From: BOG-908 sp964247675
GTDB lineage: Bacteria; Pseudomonadota; Alphaproteobacteria; Acetobacterales; Acetobacteraceae
Length of the DNA: 6,085 bases
NCBI GenBank assembly: GCA_964247675.1
Contig: CAXTVW010000189.1
Span: 1-6,085, forward strand
Reading direction: 5' to 3'
A program made the position numbers and the translations under genes. The notes under the pieces are model-generated. The model was not told the origin of the DNA. It worked only from the letters and a program-made list of their open reading frames with translations, and did not search any database. Of this stretch, positions 1 through 5,563 are shown piece after piece; position 1 is the first letter of the stretch, and the number at the start of each line of letters is the position of its first letter.

Positions 1-36
1 GTCCTTTTTTTCCAAAAAAGGACAGCTTGCTTCCTT
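1..36. repeat. AT-rich palindromic repeat, left-edge half element
   Basis: The hairpin at 1-23 has perfect 10-bp arms GTCCTTTTTT and AAAAAAGGAC around TCC, followed by AGCTTGCTTCCTT, the inverted NAAG lead seen in the other copies. Its orientation is that of a right-hand unit, so the inverted partner should lie beyond the left edge. The base of the stem is GTCC/GGAC here instead of GTTC/GAAC or CTTC/GAAG, yet it remains fully paired. Confidence 0.8.
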
Positions 37-67
37 GCTGCATAAGGACATGCCGCGAGATACAGGC

Positions 68-268
68 TCAAACCACCGGCGCCGCGCCTCGATAGAAAAC
101 AGCCGCGCGCGCGACCAGTGCGCCTCGGGCGTTGAAGAAGATGCCTAGACTGGCTGGCGCTTCTCCGGACAACACATGCAACAAGCCGCCCTCGTGGAGC
201 GTCCTTGCTGTTGTGTGTTCTGGTTTATCCTGACCATAGCCTAACGTTGCGCAATCCGTCTGCGGCAG
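68..268 (-). other. Open frame of 66 codons downstream of thiL, possible gene remnant
   Basis: The stretch 37-291 has no confident gene. The minus-strand frame bounded by stops at 271-269 and 70-68 reads as a plausible protein C-terminus, for example LHEGGLLHVLSGEAPASLG followed by IFFNARGALVARAAVFYRG. It has no ATG and only CTG 268 or internal GTG/TTG as possible starts, and I recognise no family. It may be a decayed 3' end of a gene or simply a chance open frame in GC-rich DNA. No terminator hairpin with a T-run is visible after thiL. Confidence 0.2.
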
Positions 269-291
269 TCAATCGTTACGCATGCCAAGCG

Positions 292-1227
292 TCAAAAATG
301 ACTCCACCCGCCCGCGCCCACGGTCAACCTGTCGCCTGAGGCATCATGCACATCCACCCGCGCCGGCCCGCCGACGCATCGGCCGATGCGGGTGACCGGC
401 ACGCCGGCTTGCGCGCAGGCGGCCGTCAAGCGCGGACCGTGGGCGTCAGACACCGCCAGCAGCAGCTCGTAATCGTCGCCGCCCGTCAGGCACGCGGCAC
501 GGTGCGCCTGCGCGCCCGCCGGTAGCGGTACGCGCGCGGCCTCGATCTCCACCCCCACGCCGGACGCACGTGCCAGGTGCCCCGCATCCTGCAAAAGCCC
601 GTCAGACACATCCATCGCGGCCGACACGATGCCGTCCAGCGCCAGCCCCAGCCGCGGCTCCGGCAGCCGATAGCGGCTGGCCAACCTGCCGTCCGGATCG
701 GCCATCTCGCCGCGCAACGCCAGCAGACCCAGTGCCGCGTCGCCAATCGTGCCGGTCACCCAAAGCGCGTCGCCTGCCTGTGCGCCCGAACGCCGCCAGG
801 CACGCCCAGGCGCCACATGCCCGATCACCGTGGCCGAGAGCGACATCGGCCCAGGGGTGCTCGTCGTGTCACCGCCAAGCAGCGTGATACCGTAGCGCGC
901 CTGGTCCTCCGCCAACCCGCGCGCGAAAGCGGCAAACCAGGCGGCGCCGGTGCCGCGCGGCACGGATACGGTCAGCAAGTAGTGCAGCGGCACCGCACCC
1001 ATCGCGGCCAGGTCCGACAGATTCACCCGTAGCAGCTTGCGCGCCACCAGGTCCGGCGGGTCGTCCGGCAGGAAGTGCACGCCTTCCACGATGGCGTCGG
1101 CGGACACGACCAGCTCGCGGCCGGGCGGCGGGGCGAACACCGCGGCGTCGTCTTGCAGGGCGAGCGCTTCCGGGGCGGCGAGGGGGCGGAAGGCGGCGAT
1201 CAGGGCGAACTCGGCCGGGAGGGTCAA
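292..1227 (-). CDS. thiL: Thiamine-monophosphate kinase
   Basis: ThiL phosphorylates thiamine monophosphate with ATP to thiamine diphosphate, the last step of the pathway. From the TTG at 1227 the protein has 311 residues, close to the family norm. Motifs in order are DDAAVF (26-31), VEGVHF (47-52), VNLSDLAAMGA (68-78), LLGGDTT (116-122), VTGTIGDAALGL (157-168), MDVSDG (205-210) and GGDDYELL (249-256). The residue before the Mg2+-binding DD is Q where homologues usually have G. The start is uncertain. The frame stays open to an ATG at 1341, but the extra 38 codons run through the repeat and encode repeat-derived FCFF/KK sequence unlike any ThiL N-terminus. TTG 1227 leaves LPAEFALI, a normal ThiL beginning, with GAAGG 11 nt upstream. 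TTG 1236 is the alternative. The gene is separated from nusB by 180 nt holding a repeat pair. Confidence 0.93.
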   Translation of the reverse strand: MTLPAEFALIAAFRPLAAPEALALQDDAAVFAPPPGRELVVSADAIVEGVHFLPDDPPDLVARKLLRVNLSDLAAMGAVPLHYLLTVSVPRGTGAAWFAAFARGLAEDQARYGITLLGGDTTSTPGPMSLSATVIGHVAPGRAWRRSGAQAGDALWVTGTIGDAALGLLALRGEMADPDGRLASRYRLPEPRLGLALDGIVSAAMDVSDGLLQDAGHLARASGVGVEIEAARVPLPAGAQAHRAACLTGGDDYELLLAVSDAHGPRLTAACAQAGVPVTRIGRCVGGPARVDVHDASGDRLTVGAGGWSHF

Positions 1228-1228
1228 G

Positions 1229-1407
1229 GCAGGCAAGGCCTTCTTTTCTGAAGAAAAGAAGCAAAAGACTTTTGCTCCCCCGCCTGCACGCAAGACCGGC
1301 CTGGTTCCGCAAATGCGGTAACCGGCAGAATCAGGTCGCATTCCAATGCAGCCGCCGGGAGCAAAAGTTTTTTGCTTCTTTTTTTCAAAAAAGAAGGCCT
1401 TTCTTGC
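1229..1407. repeat. Paired palindromic repeat element between nusB and thiL, with a divergent centre
   Basis: The hairpins are 1240-1261 (arms CTTCTTTTCT and AGAAAAGAAG) and 1375-1396 (arms CTTCTTTTTT and AAAAAAGAAG). They are followed inward by the usual CAAAAGACTTTTGCTCCC and its inverted counterpart GGGAGCAAAAG (1357-1367). The core is 157 bp because the centre is about 80-90 bp of unrelated sequence without the CTGTCG/CGACAG pair. The right end touches the nusB TAA. The left lead merges with the proposed thiL TTG start. The reading frame through the element is open, which can mislead gene callers. Confidence 0.85.
1294..1337. other. Stem-loop in the thiL leader, inside the repeat pair
   Basis: GGTTCCGC (1303-1310) pairs with GCGG (1315-1318) and AACC (1320-1323) around an AAAT loop with a single bulged base. 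The stem is extended by GCC (1299-1301) with GGC (1324-1326) and, less tightly, GACC (1294-1297) with GGTC (1334-1337). It would form on either strand. On the thiL-sense strand no T-run follows, so it is not an obvious terminator. Its role is unknown. Confidence 0.4.
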
Positions 1408-1899
1408 TTACTGCCTCGCCTCAAACTCCCGCGGCCGCAGCACATGCGCCAGCGCATCCAGCAACCCGTTCGCCATCTTAGGCTCGTCGCCATGGAAGAA
1501 CCCGTGCGCCACGTCCATGTACTCGTTGATCACCACCGCCACCGGCGGCCCGTCGCGCATCACCAGCTCCGCGCCAGCCGCACGCAGCAGCGCGCGCAGC
1601 ACCGGATCCAGCCGCGCCAGCGGCCACTCCTCGGGCAGCGCGTCAGCCAGCAGCTTGTCTATCTGGTCCTGCTTCTGCACCGCCTGGCGAACGATCTGGC
1701 CGAACAGCTTCACGTGCGCGTCCGGCACGCGGCCCTCCTCGTAGCCGCCTGTGCCGGGAAGCTCACCCAGGCGGTGGCGCACGAACTGGTCGATCACCGT
1801 CTCCGGGTTTTCGCCACCCTGCTCTGCCTGGAACAGCGCCTGCACGGCGCCCACGCGCGCCGCCGTGCGCGGCCGCGTCAGTGCCGGTGTCTTGCCCAT
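1408..1899 (-). CDS. nusB: Transcription antitermination factor NusB
   Basis: NusB pairs with S10/NusE on boxA RNA during rRNA transcription antitermination. The 163-residue all-helical protein begins MGKTPALTRPRTAARVGAVQ and continues ALFQAEQ, the arginine-rich first helix. It ends with the conserved block AAGAELV (107-113) and VVINEYMDVAHGF (122-134), then KMANGLLDALA (141-151). The frame is open further upstream, but ATG 1899 is chosen because it overlaps the ribH stop by one base (TGATG), has GGGAG 7 nt upstream inside ribH, and gives the standard length. A ribH-nusB pair is widespread in bacteria. The TAA stop (1410-1408) touches the next repeat element. Its residue style, including the insert around LPGTGGYEEGRVPDAH (47-62), looks alphaproteobacterial. 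Confidence 0.95.
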   Translation of the reverse strand: MGKTPALTRPRTAARVGAVQALFQAEQGGENPETVIDQFVRHRLGELPGTGGYEEGRVPDAHVKLFGQIVRQAVQKQDQIDKLLADALPEEWPLARLDPVLRALLRAAGAELVMRDGPPVAVVINEYMDVAHGFFHGDEPKMANGLLDALAHVLRPREFEARQ

Positions 1900-2381
1900 C
1901 AGAAAGCTCCCAGGTGCCGCGCGGCGGCTATTTGCAGCAGCGCGGCTGCCGCTGCCTCGGCGCCCTTGTTGTGCCCGTCCGCACCGCTGCGCGCCACGGC
2001 CTGCTCGATCGAGTGCACCGTCAGCACGCCGGAGCCCAGGGCGATGCCGAACTGCAGCGCCACGTTCATCAGCCCGGCCATCGTCTCGCGGCAGATGTAG
2101 TCGTAATGGTCGGTGCCGCCGCGCACGATGCAGCCCAGCGCCACGAAACCGTCCCACTGGCGCGGGCCGCGCAGCGCGATGCGTATCGCCTGCGGCAGTT
2201 CGAAGGCGCCGGCCACGTCCAGCATTTCATGCCGAGCGCCGGCTTCGGCGAGTATGCGCGCCGCACCCTGCGTCATGCCGTCGATCACAGCGCGGTAATA
2301 CGGCGCGCGTATCACCAGCAGGGTTGGCGGCGGGCCCTCCACGCGGGTTGCCGCGGGAAGCGGCGCGTCTGCGGTGCTCAT
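1899..2381 (-). CDS. ribH: 6,7-dimethyl-8-ribityllumazine synthase
   Basis: RibH condenses the RibB product with 5-amino-6-ribitylaminouracil to form the lumazine substrate of riboflavin synthase. In the family it assembles as pentamers or 60-mers. The protein has 160 residues, normal length. Visible family signatures are VAGAFELPQA (56-65), the ALGCIVRGGTDHYDY block (81-95) with the likely catalytic H92, GVLTVHSIEQA (118-128), R131 at the phosphate-binding position, and NKGAEAA (138-144). The N-terminal 15 residues are a variable extension. The ATG at 2381 overlaps the ribBA stop as ATGA. No strong Shine-Dalgarno sequence is seen, so translational coupling to ribBA is likely. The TGA stop shares one base with the nusB start (TGATG). 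The lumazine and butanone-phosphate steps are thus encoded as one translational block. Confidence 0.97.
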   Translation of the reverse strand: MSTADAPLPAATRVEGPPPTLLVIRAPYYRAVIDGMTQGAARILAEAGARHEMLDVAGAFELPQAIRIALRGPRQWDGFVALGCIVRGGTDHYDYICRETMAGLMNVALQFGIALGSGVLTVHSIEQAVARSGADGHNKGAEAAAAALLQIAAARHLGAF

Positions 2382-3508
2382 GCCGGCAGCTCGATCGCGC
2401 GGCGGCCGACCATGCGCAGGCCGTAGCCTTCCAGGCCGGCGATCGTGCGGTCCGTGTTGGAGATCAGCTCCATCTGCCGCACGCCGAGATCGGCCAGGAT
2501 CTGCGCGCCGATACCGTAATCGCGCAGAATGCTCTCCTGCGCGGCGGCGCGGGTACGCCGTCCGGTCACCATCTCCAGTATGCTGCCGGAGCGGCCGTCA
2601 TGCAGCATGACCATCACGCCGGAGCCTTCCGCCTCGATCATGCGCATCGCCTGGTGCATCAGCTTGTTGGTGCGCCCGCCTGGCAGGATCTGTATCGGGT
2701 CGATCGCCTGCATGCGCACCAGCGTAGGGCGCGTCGGGTCTATCTCGCCCTTTACCATCACCACGTGCTCCGCCTGGTTCAGCGTGCTGGTGTAGATAAT
2801 CACCCGCCACGGGCCGGTATCGAGCGCGTTGGTGTGCGTCTCGTGCTCGCGCACGACCAGCCGCTCGGACGCGCGCCGGCGCCCGATCAAGTCCGCGATC
2901 GTGCCTAGCTTCAGCCCGTGGAACTGTGCGAACCCGACCAGGTCCGGCAGCCGCGCCATGGTGCCGTCCGCGTTCATGATCTCGCAGATCACACCGGCCG
3001 GAATCAGCCCCGCCATGCGCGCGATATCGACCGCCGCTTCCGTGTGGCCCGCCCGCACCAGCGTGCCGCCAGCCCGCGCCGCTAACGGAAACACGTGCCC
3101 GGGCGAGACCAGGTCACGCGGCGTGCTCTCCGGATCAATCGCCACCGCGATCGTGTGCGCGCGGTCGCGCGCGGACACGCCGGTGGTGATGCCGTCCCGC
3201 GCCTCTATGCTGACGGTGAACGCCGTCTGGTGGCGCTGCTGGTTGGCCACCGCCATCATCGGCAGTTCCAGTCTCTCCACCTGCGCCGGCGTCAGCGACA
3301 GGCAGATCAGCCCGCGCGCGTGGCGCATCATGAAGGCCAGCGCCTGCGGGGTGGCGAACTGGGCGGGGATGATAAGGTCGCCCTCGTTCTCGCGGTCCTC
3401 ATCGTCCACCAGGATGAACATCCGGCCGGCTTGCGCTTCGGCGATCAGCTCGTCCGTGCTGGAGATTGCGTCGTGCAGGGAGTGACGCGTTAGCGTGTCT
3501 GTTGTCAC
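2378..3508 (-). CDS. ribBA: RibBA-type protein: active DHBP synthase with degenerate GTP cyclohydrolase II domain (RibBX-like)
   Basis: The N-terminal half (about 8-210) is 3,4-dihydroxy-2-butanone 4-phosphate synthase, which converts ribulose 5-phosphate into the four-carbon unit used by RibH. Its motifs are complete: DDEDRENEGD at 35-44 (Mg2+ site), TGVSARDR at 109-116, SPGHVFPL at 135-142, RAGHTEA at 152-158 and CEIMNADG at 175-182. The C-terminal half (about 215-376) keeps the GTP cyclohydrolase II fold signatures RDYGIGAQIL (329-338) and GLEGYGL (358-364). It has no cysteine at all and lacks the zinc-binding GSxRCDCGEQL motif, with PIQILPGGRTNKL (271-283) in its place. The RQEGRGIGL loop is replaced by LHDGRSGSIL (302-311). 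I infer no GTP cyclohydrolase II activity, as in the known RibBX variants of proteobacteria. The start is GTG at 3508, supported by GAGGA 9 nt upstream. The stop overlaps the ribH start as ATGA. Confidence 0.95.
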   Translation of the reverse strand: MTTDTLTRHSLHDAISSTDELIAEAQAGRMFILVDDEDRENEGDLIIPAQFATPQALAFMMRHARGLICLSLTPAQVERLELPMMAVANQQRHQTAFTVSIEARDGITTGVSARDRAHTIAVAIDPESTPRDLVSPGHVFPLAARAGGTLVRAGHTEAAVDIARMAGLIPAGVICEIMNADGTMARLPDLVGFAQFHGLKLGTIADLIGRRRASERLVVREHETHTNALDTGPWRVIIYTSTLNQAEHVVMVKGEIDPTRPTLVRMQAIDPIQILPGGRTNKLMHQAMRMIEAEGSGVMVMLHDGRSGSILEMVTGRRTRAAAQESILRDYGIGAQILADLGVRQMELISNTDRTIAGLEGYGLRMVGRRAIELPA

Positions 3509-3517
3509 GGGGTGGCG

Positions 3518-3522
3518 TCCTC
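3518..3522 (-). promoter_or_regulatory. Ribosome binding site of ribBA supporting a GTG start
   Basis: GAGGA on the minus strand lies 9 nt before GTG 3508. No in-frame ATG occurs nearby, so this site is the main support for the GTG start. It lies just outside the NAAG lead of the neighbouring repeat. Confidence 0.7.
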
Positions 3523-3526
3523 GAAA

Positions 3527-3664
3527 GGGAAGAAAGCAAGGCCTTCTTTTTTGAAAAAAAGAAGCAAAAAACTTTTGGTCCCTGTCGGGGACTGGCTGGT
3601 GAGCGCGCGACAGCGGAGAAAAAGTTTTTTGGTTCTTTTTTTCAAAAAAGAACTGCTTTCTTTC
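3527..3664. repeat. Paired palindromic repeat element between ribE and ribBA
   Basis: This has the same layout as the ribD-ribE element. The hairpins are 3543-3564 (arms CTTCTTTTTT and AAAAAAGAAG) and 3632-3653 (arms GTTCTTTTTT and AAAAAAGAAC). The core is again exactly 111 bp. CTGTCG (3582-3587) and CGACAG (3608-3613) are again 20 nt apart, although the 20-nt centre itself differs. A small GC-rich stem, GTCCC/GGGAC, lies at 3578-3592. The right end continues directly into the ribE TAA stop. The left end stops before the ribBA ribosome binding site. Confidence 0.9.
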
Positions 3665-4270
3665 TTACGTCTCACTCAGCCGCGCCACGTAACGCGCCAG
3701 CATGTCGATCTCGATGTGGACCGCATCGCCCGGCTTACGCAACCCGAGCGTGGTGTGCTCTGCCGTGTGCGGGATGATGTTGACGCCGAAATCCTGGCCC
3801 TCGACTTCGTTGACGGTAAGCGAGATGCCGTCGATCGACACCGAGCCTTTCGCCGCGATGTAGCGGTGCAGCGGGGCAGGCACCCGCACGCCGATGCGCA
3901 GCGAGCCCTGCTCCGGCGTGATCGCGGTGATCTTGCCCAGGCCGTCCACGTGGCCGCTGACCATGTGGCCGCCCAGTTCGTCGCCCAGTCGCAAGGCGCG
4001 CTCCAGGTTGATGCGCGTGCCAGGCGCCCAGCCGCCCAGCGTGGTGCGTGAGACGCTCTCGCCGGATACGTCCACCGCGAACCAGTCCGGGCCGAGTGCC
4101 GTGGCCGTCAGGCAGCAGCCGGAGCAGGCTATGGAGGCACCTATGGCGGTGCCGCCCTGGGCAGCCAGGAAGTCGGGCGGAGTGCCTATGGTGACGCGCA
4201 TGTCCTGACTGTCGCCGGCGTGGGTGATGGTGCGGACTTCGCCTTGGGCGGTGATTATGCCGGTGAACAT
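3665..4270 (-). CDS. ribE: Riboflavin synthase (alpha subunit)
   Basis: Riboflavin synthase dismutates two molecules of 6,7-dimethyl-8-ribityllumazine into riboflavin and ribitylaminouracil, using the lumazine made by RibH, whose gene is three further along. The 201-residue protein has the typical two tandem lumazine-binding barrels. Barrel 1 begins MFTGII and contains GASIACSGCCLT (44-55). Barrel 2 begins near residue 98 with GGHMVSGHVDG (100-110), then KGSVSIDGISLTVN (141-154). The C-terminal PHTAEHTTLG and IEIDMLARYV segment forms the trimerisation helix in known homologues. The ATG at 4270 is preceded by AGAGG with a 5-nt spacer, which lies outside the adjoining repeat. The gene is isolated by a repeat element on each side, and its TAA stop (3667-3665) is directly followed by the repeat's NAAG tract. 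The symbol ribC is used for this gene in some species. Confidence 0.97.
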   Translation of the reverse strand: MFTGIITAQGEVRTITHAGDSQDMRVTIGTPPDFLAAQGGTAIGASIACSGCCLTATALGPDWFAVDVSGESVSRTTLGGWAPGTRINLERALRLGDELGGHMVSGHVDGLGKITAITPEQGSLRIGVRVPAPLHRYIAAKGSVSIDGISLTVNEVEGQDFGVNIIPHTAEHTTLGLRKPGDAVHIEIDMLARYVARLSET

Positions 4271-4275
4271 TCTGG

Positions 4276-4280
4276 CCTCT
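4276..4280 (-). promoter_or_regulatory. Ribosome binding site of ribE
   Basis: AGAGG on the minus strand lies 5 nt before ATG 4270. It sits between the start codon and the first bases of the repeat at 4284, so ribE has its own initiation signal despite the repeat upstream. Confidence 0.7.
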
Positions 4281-4283
4281 GAA

Positions 4284-4419
4284 GGAAGTAAGGAAGGCCT
4301 TCTTTTCTGAAGAAAAGAAGCAAAAGACTTTTACGCCGCTGTCGCGCGCTGTTTCAGCAGCCGCCGACAGGGAGCAAAAGTTTTTTGGTTCTTTTTTTCA
4401 AAAAAGAACTGCTTGCTTT
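4284..4419. repeat. Paired palindromic repeat element between ribD and ribE
   Basis: Two inverted units face each other. The left hairpin is 4299-4320 (arms CTTCTTTTCT and AGAAAAGAAG). The right hairpin is 4388-4409 (arms GTTCTTTTTT and AAAAAAGAAC). Both have perfect 10-bp arms and a 2-nt centre. Between them lie AAAAGACTTTT, then CTGTCG (4339-4344), 20 nt, CGACAG (4365-4370), then AAAAGTTTTTT. The 20-nt centre contains its own GCTG-TTT-CAGC stem (4348-4358). The hairpin-to-hairpin core is 111 bp. The element abuts the ribD stop and ends just before the ribE ribosome binding site. No protein-coding content is credible here. Confidence 0.9.
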
Positions 4420-5556
4420 TCATCGTGTGAACTCCGTCATCACGTCCGAACCCAGCGCGCGAGGTGCACCAAGCCGGGTGAACCGCGGCATGGCGGCCAG
4501 CGCGTCCGTCCCTAGCTCGGCCAGCGCCGCCAGGCCGTCAGCGCCCATAATACCGGGCGCGTGGAACCAGACGATGCGGTCCACCAGATCGGCACGCAGC
4601 AGCGAGGCGGCAAGCTGCGCGCCCCCTTCCACCAATACGCGCGTGAGGCCGCGCGTGCCCAGTGCGCGCATGGCCTGCGGGAGGTCGATCCCACCCTCAC
4701 CGGCGGGCACCAGGACGCAGCGTGCGCCGGCTTCGGCCAGACGCTGTGCGCGCGACGGGATGATCTCGCCGGGCTGATAGGCGGCGGGGTCCACGCCGTC
4801 CGGCAGGCTGTCCGTGTGATAGAGGATCCAGCTCGGGCTTTCGTAGGCGGTGCGCACGATGGCGGCGGTGAGCGGCGTGCGCAGCCGGCTGTCGGCCACG
4901 ATGCGTACGGTCGGGCGGTGCGCGTAGCCGGGCGTGCGGCAGGTCAGCTCCGGACCGTCGGCGATCAGGGTGCTGGCGCCCACCATCACCGCGTCATGCC
5001 GGCCGCGCAGGGCGTGGACGTAGGCGCGCGACTCAGGGCCGGTGATCCAGCGGCTCTCGCCGGTGCGCGTGGCGATACGCCCGTCCAGCGTGGTGGCGAG
5101 CTTCAGGGTGACCAGCGGGCGGCCCTGGCGCACGCGGGTGAAGAAGCCGGCCAGCGTGTCCTGCGCGTCCGCGGCGCGGAACCCTTCGTCCACGCGCAGG
5201 CCGGCGCGGCGCAGTACTGCCAGGCCGGCGCCATCCACCCTGGGATCGGGGTCGCCGGCGGCCACCACGACACGGGCGACGCCGGCGGCCACCAGCGCTT
5301 CCGCGCAGGGCGGGGTTTGTCCGTGGTGGCTGCACGGCTCCAGGGTGACGTAGGCGGTGGCGCCGCGTGCCGCCTCGCTCGCCATGGCGAGCGCCTGGGT
5401 CTCGGCGTGCGGGCGACCGCGCAGCCCGGTGCGGCCGCGGCCCACCACGCGGCCGTCCGCCACGATCACGCAGCCGACCGAGGGGTTGGGCCAGGTGGCG
5501 CCCAGGCCACGCGCGGCCAGCGCGAGGGCCGCGCCCATGTAGGTTATGTCGTCCAT
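4420..5556 (-). CDS. ribD: Bifunctional riboflavin biosynthesis protein RibD (pyrimidine deaminase/reductase)
   Basis: RibD deaminates 2,5-diamino-6-ribosylamino-pyrimidinone 5'-phosphate and then reduces the ribosyl side chain with NADPH, giving ribitylamino-uracil phosphate. The protein has 378 residues, normal for the fused enzyme. The N-terminal cytidine-deaminase-like domain (about 1-145) carries HAE at 50-52, where H50 is a zinc ligand and E52 the proton shuttle. PCSHHGQTPPC at 74-84 supplies the two cysteine ligands. The reductase domain (about 148-378) shows KLATTLDGR at 152-160, SRWITG at 168-173, HDAVMVGAST at 187-196 and a late VLVEGG motif. Both halves look intact. The ATG at 5556 follows nrdR by 7 nt and has a modest AGGG 5 nt upstream. 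MDDITYMGAALALAARGLG matches the usual alphaproteobacterial N-terminus. The TGA stop (4422-4420) directly abuts a repeat element that separates ribD from ribE. Confidence 0.97.
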   Translation of the reverse strand: MDDITYMGAALALAARGLGATWPNPSVGCVIVADGRVVGRGRTGLRGRPHAETQALAMASEAARGATAYVTLEPCSHHGQTPPCAEALVAAGVARVVVAAGDPDPRVDGAGLAVLRRAGLRVDEGFRAADAQDTLAGFFTRVRQGRPLVTLKLATTLDGRIATRTGESRWITGPESRAYVHALRGRHDAVMVGASTLIADGPELTCRTPGYAHRPTVRIVADSRLRTPLTAAIVRTAYESPSWILYHTDSLPDGVDPAAYQPGEIIPSRAQRLAEAGARCVLVPAGEGGIDLPQAMRALGTRGLTRVLVEGGAQLAASLLRADLVDRIVWFHAPGIMGADGLAALAELGTDALAAMPRFTRLGAPRALGSDVMTEFTR

Positions 5557-5563
5557 CGCCGCC

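Noticed and set aside
169..236. Partial inverted similarity between ACAACACATGCAACAAG and CTTGCTGTTGTGTG downstream of thiL.
   Set aside because: Pairing breaks after about eight bases with mismatches, and no T-run follows, so neither a terminator nor a binding site can be supported.
1317..1337. On the thiL-sense strand, GACCTGATTCTGCCGGTTA resembles part of the 3' half of a TPP riboswitch (ACCTGATCCGGTTA-like).
   Set aside because: The other conserved THI-box segments, such as CTGAGA and the preceding ACCC region, are absent, and the similarity is short. A covariance-model search for the TPP riboswitch would settle it.
3543..3653. The repeat hairpins as canonical intrinsic terminators. In this element the minus-strand GTCCC/GGGAC stem is followed, after six bases, by T6.
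   Set aside because: The 10-bp hairpins are almost all A-T and are followed by CAAAAAAC rather than a T-run. The GC stem is only 5 bp and its T6 is too far away. Strong termination would also cut off ribBA-ribH-nusB. Partial attenuation remains possible but unsupported.
3466..4051. Plus-strand open frames running through the repeats, with phenylalanine- and lysine-rich stretches such as KSFLVLFFKKELLSF.
   Set aside because: They are antisense to ribE and ribBA outside the repeat, match no family, and owe their open frame to the AT-rich hairpins. They are likely annotation artefacts.
3509..4419. A possible FMN riboswitch in the leaders of ribBA or ribE.
   Set aside because: None of the conserved RFN segments, such as the GGCAGGGTGAAATTCCC-like core, is present. 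The spacers consist of repeat elements and ribosome binding sites.
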